From: Burkholderiaceae bacterium
GTDB taxonomy: Bacteria > Pseudomonadota > Gammaproteobacteria > Burkholderiales > Burkholderiaceae_D
Direction: 5' to 3'
Length of the DNA stretch: 9,943 nucleotides
NCBI GenBank assembly: GCA_014379395.1
Contig: JACMLV010000544.1
Location: 1 to 9,943 of the forward strand
The notes under the pieces are model-generated. The model made no database searches and was not told the DNA's origin. It saw only the letters and a program-made list of their open reading frames with translations. The translations under genes were made by a program, and so were the position numbers. Shown here piece by piece: positions 1-6,099 of the stretch. How positions within the stretch are numbered: position 1 is the stretch's first letter; the number at the start of each line of letters is the position of its first letter.

Positions 1-145
1 CCTGGCGCACGACCTGTACGCCGCCATCGACACCCTGATCGACAAGCTGGACCGCCAGGTGATGAAGTACAAGGACAAGGGTCAGGAACACGACCACGCG
101 GCGATCAAGCATCTGCCGGACAACACCGAGACCAGCGCCGTGTAA
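1..145 (+). CDS. hpf: Ribosome hibernation promoting factor, C-terminal end (partial)
   Basis: This is the last 47 codons of a gene entering from the left edge, in the frame starting at base 2 and ending at TAA 143-145. The visible protein is helical and charged, with DLYAAIDTLIDKLDRQVMKY followed by a short polar tail rich in D, H and K and ending ETSAV. This matches the C-terminal helix of short-form HPF/RaiA proteins, which are about 100-120 residues long. The family binds the 30S subunit near the decoding site and promotes 100S ribosome dimers or silences ribosomes in stationary phase. In many proteobacteria hpf follows rpoN and precedes ptsN on the same strand. Here the next genes run towards it instead. 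The N-terminal beta-sheet domain and start are outside the window. Identification rests on the tail only, but the match is characteristic. Confidence 0.85.
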   Translation, partial: LAHDLYAAIDTLIDKLDRQVMKYKDKGQEHDHAAIKHLPDNTETSAV

Positions 146-161
146 TCACGCCGCGGTCATC

Positions 162-194
162 GTAAAAAAGGGCGCCTCGGGCGCCCTTTTTTAC
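162..194. terminator. Bidirectional intrinsic terminator between hpf and rapZ
   Basis: A perfect 15-bp inverted repeat (162-176 paired with 180-194) has a 3-base loop TCG. The core is GGGCGCC/GGCGCCC, flanked by six A on the left arm and six T on the right. It therefore reads as a GC hairpin followed by a T run on both strands. It lies 16 bases after the hpf stop and 33 bases beyond the rapZ stop, between two convergent genes, and should end both transcripts. Confidence 0.93.
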
Positions 195-227
195 GTCCGT
201 CCGCTTGGTAACGGCGCGCATCGGCGC

Positions 228-1091
228 TCAGGACTGCTCGCGGTGGCGCAGGATCACGCGCTCGGTCGGGCCGAAGTGCGCGGCCAGCCGCTCGGCCATG
301 TAGACCGAGCGGTGCTGGCCGCCGGTGCAGCCGAGCGCCACCGTCAGATAGCTGCGGTTGTCGGTCTTGAACGAGGGCAGCCATTTTTCGATGAAGGCGC
401 GGATGTCGTTCAGCATCTCGAGCGCGCTCGGCTGGGCGTCGAGGAAGGCGATCACCGGCTCGTCGCGCCCGGTCAGCGGGCGCAGCGTCAGGTCGTAGAA
501 CGGGTTCGGCAGGGCGCGCACGTCGAACACGAAATCGGCGTCGAGCGGCACGCCGTGCTTGAAGGCGAACGATTCGAAAAACAGCGTCAGCGGCGCGCGC
601 TCGATCAGCGCGAGCTCCTTGATCCAGGCCCTGAGCTTGCTCGCGCTCAGCTCGGAGGTGTCGATCACGTGGCCGAGCTGCTCGATCGCCGACAGCCGCT
701 CGCGCTCCTCGCTGATGCATTCGATCAGGGTGCGGCGCGCGGCCGGATTCTCGTCCGGGCGCAGCTCGTGCGACAGCGGATGGCTGCGCCGCGTCTCGGA
801 AAAGCGCGCCACCAGCGAGTGCGTGTCGGCGGTCAGGAACATGACCCGGATGTCGTGGCCCTGGGCGCGCAACTGGCTCACGCTGAGCGGCAGGCAGGTC
901 AGGGAGGCGGCGCTGCGCGCGTCGACCACCACCGCCAGCGCCTCGACCTCCTCGCCCGACAAGGTCTCGACCAGATGCGGCAGCAGCGCCGGCGGCAGGT
1001 TGTCGACGCAATAATAGCCGGCGTCTTCGAGCACGTTGAGCGCGACCGATTTGCCGGAGCCGGAGATGCCGGTGATGAGAGCGATACGCAT
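228..1091 (-). CDS. rapZ: RapZ/YvcJ-family P-loop nucleotide-binding protein
   Basis: The protein has 287 residues, the usual length for RapZ (E. coli 284). The N-terminus carries a Walker A loop GISGSGKS at residues 8-15 and a hydrophobic strand ending VVVDARS near 54-60. The C-terminal domain has FESFAFKHGVP (172-182), DVRALPNPFY (190-199) and the family signature GCTGGQHRSVY (254-264). In E. coli RapZ binds the sRNAs GlmY and GlmZ and delivers GlmZ to RNase E, controlling glucosamine-6-phosphate synthase. Homologues outside enterics bind ATP/GTP, and their targets are less clear. It is the last gene of ptsN-hprK-rapZ, 52 bases after hprK. No Shine-Dalgarno is visible before the ATG. The C-terminus stops three residues after RHR and lacks the basic KRK tail of E. 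coli RapZ, so GlmZ-type RNA binding should not be assumed. Confidence 0.95.
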   Translation of the reverse strand: MRIALITGISGSGKSVALNVLEDAGYYCVDNLPPALLPHLVETLSGEEVEALAVVVDARSAASLTCLPLSVSQLRAQGHDIRVMFLTADTHSLVARFSETRRSHPLSHELRPDENPAARRTLIECISEERERLSAIEQLGHVIDTSELSASKLRAWIKELALIERAPLTLFFESFAFKHGVPLDADFVFDVRALPNPFYDLTLRPLTGRDEPVIAFLDAQPSALEMLNDIRAFIEKWLPSFKTDNRSYLTVALGCTGGQHRSVYMAERLAAHFGPTERVILRHREQS

Positions 1092-1143
1092 AGGCGGAGA
1101 GTTTAGCGCGGGGAGGGAGGGGAGCGTGGCGGGCGTGGTCGGG

Positions 1144-2079
1144 CTAGTCGCCGCTCATCGCCTGGCGCTGGCGCTCCATGAATTCCTGCAAGGTGTCGAT
1201 GCCGCGCAGCTGCAAGATGGTGTTGCGCACGGCGGCCTCGAGCAGCACGGCGATGTTGCGCCCGGCCGCCACCGGAATGACGACCTTGCGGATCGGCAGG
1301 CCCAGCACGTCCTCGGTCGGGAACAGGAACGGCAGGCGCTCGACCTCTTCCTCGAGCGCGCTGCGCCGCACCAGGTGCACGATCAGTTTCAGGCGCATCT
1401 TGCGCCGCACCGCCGTCTCGCCGAAGATGGCCTTGATGTCGAGCAGGCCCAGCCCGCGCACTTCGAGCAGGTTTTGCAGCAGCGGCGGGCAGCGCCCCTC
1501 GATCATGTTGGGCGCGATGCGCGAGAACTCGACCGCGTCGTCGGCCACCAGGCCGTGGCTGCGCGAAATCAGTTCCAGGCCCAGCTCGCTCTTCCCGAGG
1601 CCGGAGTCGCCGGTGATCAACACGCCCACGCCGAGCACGTCCATGAAGACGCCGTGCATGATGATGCGCTGCGCCAGTTTTTTGGACAGGTACACGCGCA
1701 GGTAATCGATCACCTGGGCCGCCGGCAGCGGCGTCGAAAACAGCGGGATGTTCTTCTCGTCGCAGATGGCGAGGATGTCGGGCGGCGTCTCGAGGCCCTG
1801 GGCGATGATCAGGGCCGGCGGCCCGCCGGCGATCAGCTCGCCGATCACGTGGCTGCGCGAGGTCGTCTTGAGGCGCTGGTAGTAATGGATTTCCTGATGG
1901 CCGAAGACCTGGATGCGGCCCGGATGGATCAGGTTCAGGTGGCCGACCTGGTCGGCGGCCGAGGCGACGTCGCCCGAGATCAGGCGCTCGCCGCCGGGAA
2001 AGCCGGCGAACCAGCCCAGTTGCAAACTTTCGCGATTGTCGTCGTACAGGCGTTGGATCGTCAGCGGGGTTTGCAGCAT
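1144..2079 (-). CDS. hprK: HPr kinase/phosphorylase (HPr serine-46 kinase)
   Basis: This bifunctional enzyme phosphorylates HPr on a regulatory serine using ATP or pyrophosphate, and removes the phosphate by phosphorolysis. The 311-residue length is normal for the family. The N-terminal domain (about 1-130) leads into the catalytic core: MHGVFMDV (141-148, with the conserved His142), Walker A GDSGLGKSE (157-165), the acidic LVADDAVE (177-184), the signature EVRGLGLLDI (206-215), and the C-terminal segment AAGRNIAVLLEAAVRN (271-286) that closes on the active site. In Gram-negatives lacking classical carbon catabolite repression, HprK is thought to gate the PTS-Ntr relay (EI-Ntr, HPr, EIIA-Ntr). 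That fits its place 38 bases behind ptsN. HPr and EI are not encoded in this window. The start ATG has only a weak upstream purine stretch. Confidence 0.96.
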   Translation of the reverse strand: MLQTPLTIQRLYDDNRESLQLGWFAGFPGGERLISGDVASAADQVGHLNLIHPGRIQVFGHQEIHYYQRLKTTSRSHVIGELIAGGPPALIIAQGLETPPDILAICDEKNIPLFSTPLPAAQVIDYLRVYLSKKLAQRIIMHGVFMDVLGVGVLITGDSGLGKSELGLELISRSHGLVADDAVEFSRIAPNMIEGRCPPLLQNLLEVRGLGLLDIKAIFGETAVRRKMRLKLIVHLVRRSALEEEVERLPFLFPTEDVLGLPIRKVVIPVAAGRNIAVLLEAAVRNTILQLRGIDTLQEFMERQRQAMSGD

Positions 2080-2117
2080 GAGGTCTTTTCAGTGGGAAAA
2101 ATGGGAGGGCGCGCCGC

Positions 2118-2600
2118 TCAGCTGGTCGCCTGCAGGCTCGGCTGCCAGTTGACGATGCGCGCGTGCACCGATTTCGGGTCCGGGTCGGTGCTCAGCGCGC
2201 GCCGCAGCGCGTCGTCGGAAAACATCTCCGCGATCTCCGACAGGATCTCCAGGTGGCGCTGCGTCACATGGTCGGGAATGAGCAGGAAAAACAGCAGATT
2301 GACCGGCATGCCGTCGGGCGACTCGAACGGAATCGGCTCGGCCAGGCGCACGAAGGCGGCCAGTGGGTTCTTCAGGATCTTGGTGCCCTTGATGCGTCCA
2401 TGCGGCACCGCCACGCCATGCCCGAGGCCGGTCGAGCCGAGCCGCTCGCGCGCGAACAGATTGTCCGACACGGTTGAGCGCGCAATGCCGCAGTTGTTCT
2501 CGAAAATCAGGCCGGCCTGCTCGAAGGCGCGTTTTTTGCTGGACACTTCCAGATCGAGCAGCACGTTTTCCGGAGAGAGTATTTTGCTGAGGTTTGTCAT
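2118..2600 (-). CDS. ptsN: Nitrogen-regulatory PTS protein EIIA-Ntr
   Basis: The 160-residue protein is an EIIA of the fructose/mannitol fold that accepts phosphate from HPr/NPr and regulates targets by protein contact instead of transporting sugar. Known targets elsewhere include potassium transport, KdpD and sigma-54-linked genes. The phosphorylatable histidine is His67 in GHGVAVPHGRI (60-70), and the flanking RERLGSTGLG and the PVNLLFFLLIP strand (about 108-118) are typical. I chose ATG 2600 because the family begins with a helix like MTNLSKILSPENVLLDLEV. The ORF can extend nine codons to a GTG at 2627, but that leaves almost no leader after the predicted promoter, and neither start has a clear ribosome binding site. 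It is the first gene of the operon with hprK and rapZ. Confidence 0.94.
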   Translation of the reverse strand: MTNLSKILSPENVLLDLEVSSKKRAFEQAGLIFENNCGIARSTVSDNLFARERLGSTGLGHGVAVPHGRIKGTKILKNPLAAFVRLAEPIPFESPDGMPVNLLFFLLIPDHVTQRHLEILSEIAEMFSDDALRRALSTDPDPKSVHARIVNWQPSLQATS

Positions 2601-2647
2601 GACGCTAAGTAAAATGGTGCGATGCACAAGAGGGGCTCGCGAGCCGA

Positions 2648-2676
2648 ATTATAGGCTTGTTTTTGCGCCGTGTAAC
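2648..2676 (-). promoter_or_regulatory. Sigma-70 promoter of ptsN-hprK-rapZ
   Basis: On the minus strand there is a perfect -10 hexamer TATAAT (2648-2653), preceded after a 17-base spacer by GTTACA (2671-2676), a four-of-six match to the -35 consensus. Transcription would begin near 2641, giving a leader of about 41 bases to the ptsN ATG at 2600. This supports ATG 2600 over the upstream GTG at 2627. I saw no sigma-54 -24/-12 element here. Confidence 0.7.
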
Positions 2677-2714
2677 ATGAATTCTGCGCCGCCGTCGCAC
2701 GCTTGAGGGCGCCC

Positions 2715-2735
2715 GCCGCCCGCGCTGCGGGCGGC
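2715..2735. repeat. GC-rich hairpin in the queF-ptsN intergenic region
   Basis: A perfect 9-bp inverted repeat GCCGCCCGC (2715-2723) / GCGGGCGGC (2727-2735) with a 3-base loop. No T run follows on either strand, so it is not a standard intrinsic terminator. It lies 174 bases past the queF stop and about 40 bases upstream of the ptsN -35 box. It may help end queF transcription or may be a protein-binding or structural element. The remaining sequence from 2736 to 2908 shows no gene that I can support. Confidence 0.45.
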
Positions 2736-2861
2736 TCCTGCGTGACTATAAATTAAAGTGCGGCTAAATACTTGCGTTCGTCTGAAAACGGCCAGCGAAA
2801 TCCGCTGCGGGTCGGGCTTTTCCGCCCCCCGTCCGGGCAAATATTCCACACTCAACGACTA

Positions 2862-2875
2862 TTGCATTGTTGCAA
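2862..2875. repeat. Short inverted repeat TTGCA-N4-TGCAA
   Basis: TTGCA (2862-2866) and TGCAA (2871-2875) form a 5-bp dyad around TTGT, 34 bases beyond the queF stop in an AT-richer patch. The dyad could be an operator half-site pair for a dimeric regulator, but no gene start lies close to it, and a 5-bp dyad can arise by chance. Confidence 0.25.
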
Positions 2876-2908
2876 ATCAAGCCACCCGGCGATCCGGCTG
2901 GTCTTGCC

Positions 2909-3739
2909 TCATTGGCGCGCGCAGCGCAGGTTCGCCGGCCGTCCGCCGGAGAAATTGCTGCGCCAGGGGTTGATGTCGAGTCCGCCGCGCCGGGTATAGC
3001 GCGCGTACACCGCCAGTTGTTGCGGCGCGCACTGGCGCAAGATGTCGACGAAGATGCGCTCGACGCATTGCTCGTGGAACTCGTTGTGCTCGCGAAAGCC
3101 GATCAGGTACTTGAGCAGGCTCTCCTGCTCGATCTGCGGCCCGGCGTACTGGATCTGCACGCTGGCCCAGTCCGGCTGGCCGGTGACCAGGCAGTTCGAC
3201 TTGAGCAGGTGCGACACGAAGGTCTCCTCGACCGGCGCCTCGCCGTGCGCCGCCTTGAGCAGCAGCGGCGACGGTGAATACTGGGTGATCTCGACGTCGA
3301 GGCGGTCCAGCAGCAAGCCGTCGAGCTCGCCCATCGCCAGCGTCGAAAACGCCTCCTGCAGGGTCAGGGCGATCTGCACCGGCGCGCCGAAGCCGGCGCC
3401 AAGATCGCGCCGCAGCAGTTCGAGCAGGGCGTCCGGGCCGGCCAGGCGGGTCTGGTTGAGCGAATTGAGGTACAGCTTGAGCGACTTCGACTCGATGATG
3501 TTGGGCGAGTCGGCCGGCGCGGTGATGCGCGCGATCGCCACCTGCGGCTTGCCGCGCAAATTGAGCCACGACAGCTCGTAGGCGTTCCAGATGTCGACGC
3601 CGAAAAACGGCAGCGTGCCGGTCAAGCCGAGTTCGTCGCGCTTGGCCTGGCGCGCGATCGGAAACAACAGGTCGGGCGCGTAGTCGCTGCGGTAGCTGGT
3701 GCTCTTGCCCAGCGGCGAGAGGGCGGCGGTGTCGGTCAT
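2909..3739 (-). CDS. queF: NADPH-dependent 7-cyano-7-deazaguanine reductase (preQ0 reductase), long form
   Basis: The enzyme reduces the nitrile of preQ0 to the amine preQ1, the last step before insertion into tRNA in the queuosine pathway. From ATG 3739 the protein is 276 residues, matching the two-domain (type II) QueF of proteobacteria (about 270-285). The QueF motif ESKSLKLYLNS is at 83-93. The catalytic Cys183 in KSNCLVTGQPDW forms the thioimide adduct, Asp190 is the proton donor, and His222-Glu223 in FREHNEFHEQC bind substrate. All key residues are present with the E. coli spacing. A GTG five codons upstream (3754) is an alternative start. I prefer the ATG because it gives the usual short lead-in to SPLGKST. 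It lies behind ilvA on the same strand but beyond a strong terminator, and no clear own promoter is visible. Confidence 0.95.
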   Translation of the reverse strand: MTDTAALSPLGKSTSYRSDYAPDLLFPIARQAKRDELGLTGTLPFFGVDIWNAYELSWLNLRGKPQVAIARITAPADSPNIIESKSLKLYLNSLNQTRLAGPDALLELLRRDLGAGFGAPVQIALTLQEAFSTLAMGELDGLLLDRLDVEITQYSPSPLLLKAAHGEAPVEETFVSHLLKSNCLVTGQPDWASVQIQYAGPQIEQESLLKYLIGFREHNEFHEQCVERIFVDILRQCAPQQLAVYARYTRRGGLDINPWRSNFSGGRPANLRCARQ

Positions 3740-3761
3740 GGTGTCAAGGCTCACAAGGCAA

Positions 3762-3782
3762 AAATCGGGCGGAAATCGGGCG
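3762..3782. repeat. Tandem 11-bp repeat upstream of queF
   Basis: AAATCGGGCGG (3762-3772) is followed directly by AAATCGGGCG (3773-3782), two copies of one unit. They sit in the 43-base gap between the ilvA terminator T run and the queF start, exactly where a queF promoter or leader must lie. The repeat has no dyad. It could be replication slippage or a direct-repeat regulator site. Confidence 0.5.
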
Positions 3783-3826
3783 AAAAAAACCGCGCGGACG
3801 GCCCGCCGGTCGGGGCCGTCCGCGCG
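3783..3826 (-). terminator. Strong intrinsic terminator of ilvA
   Basis: On the minus strand a perfect 14-bp GC-rich stem (arms 3813-3826 and 3791-3804) with an 8-base loop is followed by G and then seven T (3783-3789). It starts 11 bases past the ilvA stop codon. It should end most ilvA transcripts and so isolates queF, unless some readthrough occurs. Confidence 0.92.
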
Positions 3827-3836
3827 CGCTTGTCGC

Positions 3837-5372
3837 CTAACCGAGGAACAGCTGGTAGACCGGATTGGCGCTTTCGTTCCAATAGCGGTAGCCCAGCGTG
3901 GTCAGGAACTGCGCGAACTGCCCCATCTCGTCGGGCGGCACCTGCAGGCCGACCAGGATGCGGCCGACGTCGCCGCCCTGGCTGCGGTAGTGGCACAGCG
4001 AGATGTTCCAGTTCGGCGCCATGCTGTCGAGAAAGCGCATCAGCGCGCCCGGCCGCTCGGGAAACTCGAAACGGTATAGCAATTCGTCCTTGGCCAGCGC
4101 GCTCTTGCCGCCGACCAGGTGGCGCAGGTGCGACTTGGCCAGCTCGTCGTGGGTCAGGTCGAGCGTCTTGAAGTCGTGCTCCTCGAACTTGCGCGCGACG
4201 ACGCCGGACTCGCCGCGGTTGGCGATCTGCACGCCGACGAACACGTGGGCCTGCTGCTCGTCGCTGACGCGGTAGTTGAATTCGGTCACATTGCGCGCGC
4301 CCACCAGCCCGCAAAAGCGCTTGAAGCTGCCGCGCTGCTCGGGCATCGTGACGGCGAACACCGCCTCGCGCGATTCGCCCAGCTCGGCGCGCTCGGCCAC
4401 GAAGCGCAGCCGGTCGAAGTTCATGTTGGCGCCGCAGGCGATGGTGACCAGGGTCTCGTTCTTGATCGGGTGCTTGGTCAGGCTGGCGCGCTCGATGTAG
4501 GCCTTGGCGCCGGCCACCGCCAGCGCGCCGGCCGGTTCCAGGATGCTGCGCGTGTCCTGGAACACGTCCTTGATGGCCGCGCAGATGGCGTCGGTGTCGA
4601 CCAGGATCACCTCGTCGACATACATCTGCGCCAGGCGGAACGTCTCCTCGCCGACCAGGCGCACCGCCGTGCCGTCCGAGAACAGGCCGACGTCGGGCAG
4701 GGTGACGCGCTCGCCCGCCTTCAGGCTGCGCGCCATCGCGTCCGAGTCCAGCGTCTGCACGCCGATGATCTTGATGTCGGGGCGGATCTGCTTGACGTAG
4801 GCGGCCACGCCGGCGATCAGGCCGCCGCCGCCGATGGCGACGAAGATGGCGTGGATCGGGCCGGCGTGCTGGCGCAGGATCTCCATGCCGATGGTGCCCT
4901 GGCCGGCGATCACGTCCGGATCGTCGAACGGATGCACGAAGGTCAGGCTTTGTTCTTTTTCGAGCGTCAGGGCGTGGTTGTAGGCGTCGGTGTAGGACTC
5001 GCCCTCGAGCACGATCTCGACGCTGGCGCCGCCGCGCGCGCGCACCGCCTCGATCTTCACCGGCGGGGTGGTGGTGGGCATGACGATCAGCGCGCGGCAG
5101 CCGAGCTTGGCCGCCGACAGCGCCACGCCTTGCGCGTGGTTGCCGGCCGAGGCGCAGATCACGCCGCGCTTCAACTGGGCCTCGCTCAGGTGCGCCATCT
5201 TGTTGTAGGCGCCGCGCAGCTTGAAGCTGAACACGCTTTGCATGTCTTCGCGCTTGAAATAAATCTGGTTGTCGTAGCGCTCCGACAGCGTCGGCGCCAG
5301 TTCCAGCGGCGATTCGATGGCCACGTCGTAGACGCGGGCGGTGAGGATTTTCTTCAGGTAGTCGAGGTTCAT
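3837..5372 (-). CDS. ilvA: Biosynthetic threonine ammonia-lyase (threonine deaminase)
   Basis: This PLP enzyme converts L-threonine to 2-oxobutanoate and ammonia, the committed step of isoleucine synthesis. Its 511 residues match the long, allosteric form (E. coli IlvA 514). The catalytic half has the PLP lysine Lys51 in FSFKLRGAYNKM, ASAGNHAQG (74-82) and the phosphate-binding GGGGLIAG (181-188). The C-terminal third (about 335-505) contains two ACT-like regulatory domains, including PEQRGSFKRFC (344-354) and FPERPGALMRFLDSM (437-451). In this family they sense isoleucine (inhibition) and valine (activation). The start is well fixed: an in-frame TAG lies two codons upstream of ATG 5372. It is transcribed away from the yqaA-like gene and has its own terminator, so it appears to be a single-gene unit. 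No leader peptide rich in branched-chain codons is seen upstream. Confidence 0.97.
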   Translation of the reverse strand: MNLDYLKKILTARVYDVAIESPLELAPTLSERYDNQIYFKREDMQSVFSFKLRGAYNKMAHLSEAQLKRGVICASAGNHAQGVALSAAKLGCRALIVMPTTTPPVKIEAVRARGGASVEIVLEGESYTDAYNHALTLEKEQSLTFVHPFDDPDVIAGQGTIGMEILRQHAGPIHAIFVAIGGGGLIAGVAAYVKQIRPDIKIIGVQTLDSDAMARSLKAGERVTLPDVGLFSDGTAVRLVGEETFRLAQMYVDEVILVDTDAICAAIKDVFQDTRSILEPAGALAVAGAKAYIERASLTKHPIKNETLVTIACGANMNFDRLRFVAERAELGESREAVFAVTMPEQRGSFKRFCGLVGARNVTEFNYRVSDEQQAHVFVGVQIANRGESGVVARKFEEHDFKTLDLTHDELAKSHLRHLVGGKSALAKDELLYRFEFPERPGALMRFLDSMAPNWNISLCHYRSQGGDVGRILVGLQVPPDEMGQFAQFLTTLGYRYWNESANPVYQLFLG

Positions 5373-5426
5373 AATCTACAGACAGGGTGAATTTCCGGGC
5401 CGGGATGGTCTGGAGCGTGGTCATGG

Positions 5427-5441
5427 GCACCTGTCAGGTGC
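5427..5441. promoter_or_regulatory. 15-bp palindrome, candidate operator between ilvA and the yqaA-like gene
   Basis: GCACCTG T CAGGTGC is a perfect 7+1+7 dyad. It lies 55 bases upstream of the ilvA start, inside the predicted ilvA leader, and 24 bases left of the shared -10 box, just upstream of where a -35 element for the plus-strand gene would sit. That placement suits a dimeric repressor or activator acting on one or both genes. It is too short to be a terminator and no T run follows. The cognate regulator is unknown. Confidence 0.45.
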
Positions 5442-5463
5442 GCGCGGGCCGATGTTGCCCTTC

Positions 5464-5471
5464 ATTATAAT
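5464..5471. promoter_or_regulatory. Shared -10 element for divergent ilvA and yqaA-like promoters
   Basis: The palindrome ATTATAAT contains a perfect TATAAT on each strand: minus at 5464-5469 for ilvA and plus at 5466-5471 for the yqaA-like gene. Leaders would be about 85 and 24 bases. The -35 sites are poor: the best minus-strand hexamers match only three of six, and the plus strand has none at the right spacing. At least one promoter here is likely; which direction is used, or both, is inference. Confidence 0.45.
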
Positions 5472-5501
5472 GGAGCTCCCCGCCATCCCTAAAAGTGTTC
5501 G

Positions 5502-5993
5502 ATGATCGATGCCGCCATCGCCTGGCTGTTGCACCTGCTGGCCGCGCCGGAAGTGGGACTGACCTCGGTGTTCGTGATCAGCTTCGTCTCGGCCACCCTG
5601 GTGCCGCTCGGCTCGGAGCCGGCGGTGTTCGCCGTCGTCAAGGCCAACGCCGCCCTGTTCTGGCCGGTGATCCTGGTCGCCACCGTCGGCAACACCCTGG
5701 GCGGCGCGCTCAACTACTGGCTCGGCTACAGCGCCAAGAGCGCCTTCGCCGCCGAGCGCGACACGCCCTGGTTCCGCTGGCTCGGCCGCTTTGGCGCTCC
5801 CACCATGCTACTGGCCTGGCTGCCCGTCATCGGCGACCCCCTGTGCTCGCTGGCCGGCTGGCTCAAGCTGCCGTTCTGGGCCAGCGTCGCCTACATGGCG
5901 CTCGGCAAACTGCTGCGCTACCTGTGCATGACGACGCTGCTGCTGTACGTGCCCGACAGCGCCTGGCGCGCAATCGCGCAACTGTTCGGCTGA
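5502..5993 (+). CDS. YqaA/DedA (VTT-domain) family small membrane protein
   Basis: This 163-residue, strongly hydrophobic protein has membrane segments at about 20-46, 52-76, 98-118 and 126-149. Family marks are an acidic-proline turn (PLGSEPAVF, 35-43), VGNTLGGALNYWLGY (62-76) and the re-entrant-type LPVIGDPLCSLAGWLKLPFW (107-126). These fit the YqaA branch of the SNARE-associated/DedA superfamily; E. coli YqaA is slightly shorter. DedA relatives have been shown to move polyprenyl-phosphate or phospholipid carriers across the inner membrane, but YqaA itself has no established function. The gene diverges from ilvA with a 129-base gap. The upstream AAAAG is a weak ribosome binding site at best. 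Family assignment is good; role and topology are inferred. Confidence 0.88.
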   Translation: MIDAAIAWLLHLLAAPEVGLTSVFVISFVSATLVPLGSEPAVFAVVKANAALFWPVILVATVGNTLGGALNYWLGYSAKSAFAAERDTPWFRWLGRFGAPTMLLAWLPVIGDPLCSLAGWLKLPFWASVAYMALGKLLRYLCMTTLLLYVPDSAWRAIAQLFG

Positions 5994-6028
5994 GCGCGCC
6001 GCGCGCCGGCCCGCGCCTGCGCCTTATT

Positions 6029-6039
6029 CCCCCCCCCCC
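6029..6039. repeat. Homopolymer run of 11 C
   Basis: Eleven consecutive C residues lie 35 bases after the yqaA-like stop and 128 bases before the start of the large oxidoreductase gene. Runs of this length are prone to slippage in replication and sequencing. It is not inside a coding region, so a length change would not shift a frame, but it could alter promoter spacing or transcript ends. Confidence 0.9.
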
Positions 6040-6052
6040 GTTGACGGGCCCC

Positions 6053-6099
6053 GCCCCGGCCCGGCCTGGGTCCCGCATTGGCCCTTGGCGGGCCGGGGC
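6053..6099. repeat. GC-rich inverted repeat in the 5994-6167 spacer
   Basis: GCCCCGGCCCG (6053-6063) pairs perfectly with CGGGCCGGGGC (6089-6099) around a 25-base loop. It is a possible terminator or stabilising hairpin at the end of the yqaA-like transcript, but there is no T run after it, so it is not a canonical intrinsic terminator. Such GC-only arms also occur by chance in DNA of this composition. Confidence 0.35.

Noticed and set aside
1036..2706. A plus-strand open frame of 556 codons
   Set aside because: It is antisense to hprK and ptsN, with biased composition and no recognisable domain; it is a GC-rich shadow.
2650..2760. A sigma-54 promoter controlling ptsN
   Set aside because: I found no GG and GC pair with the required 10-base spacing in good context, whereas a perfect sigma-70 -10 box is present.
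2649..2855. A possible 68-residue minus-strand gene in the queF-ptsN spacer
   Set aside because: It overlaps the ptsN promoter, has no family resemblance and no ribosome binding site; it is more likely chance.
3740..3790. A preQ1 riboswitch upstream of queF
   Set aside because: The leader is too short and lacks the preQ1-I stem followed by an A-rich tail; it contains only a tandem repeat and the end of the ilvA terminator.
4119..5390. A plus-strand open frame of 423 codons and a minus-strand frame of 559 codons (3751-5430) overlapping ilvA
   Set aside because: Both overlap the full length of a clear threonine deaminase in other frames and show only alanine/arginine-rich or histidine/glutamine-rich shadow sequence.
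5373..5460. A leader-peptide attenuator for ilvA
   Set aside because: The leader has an ATG, but its frame overlaps ilvA without a run of Ile, Val or Leu codons, and no terminator/antiterminator pair is visible.
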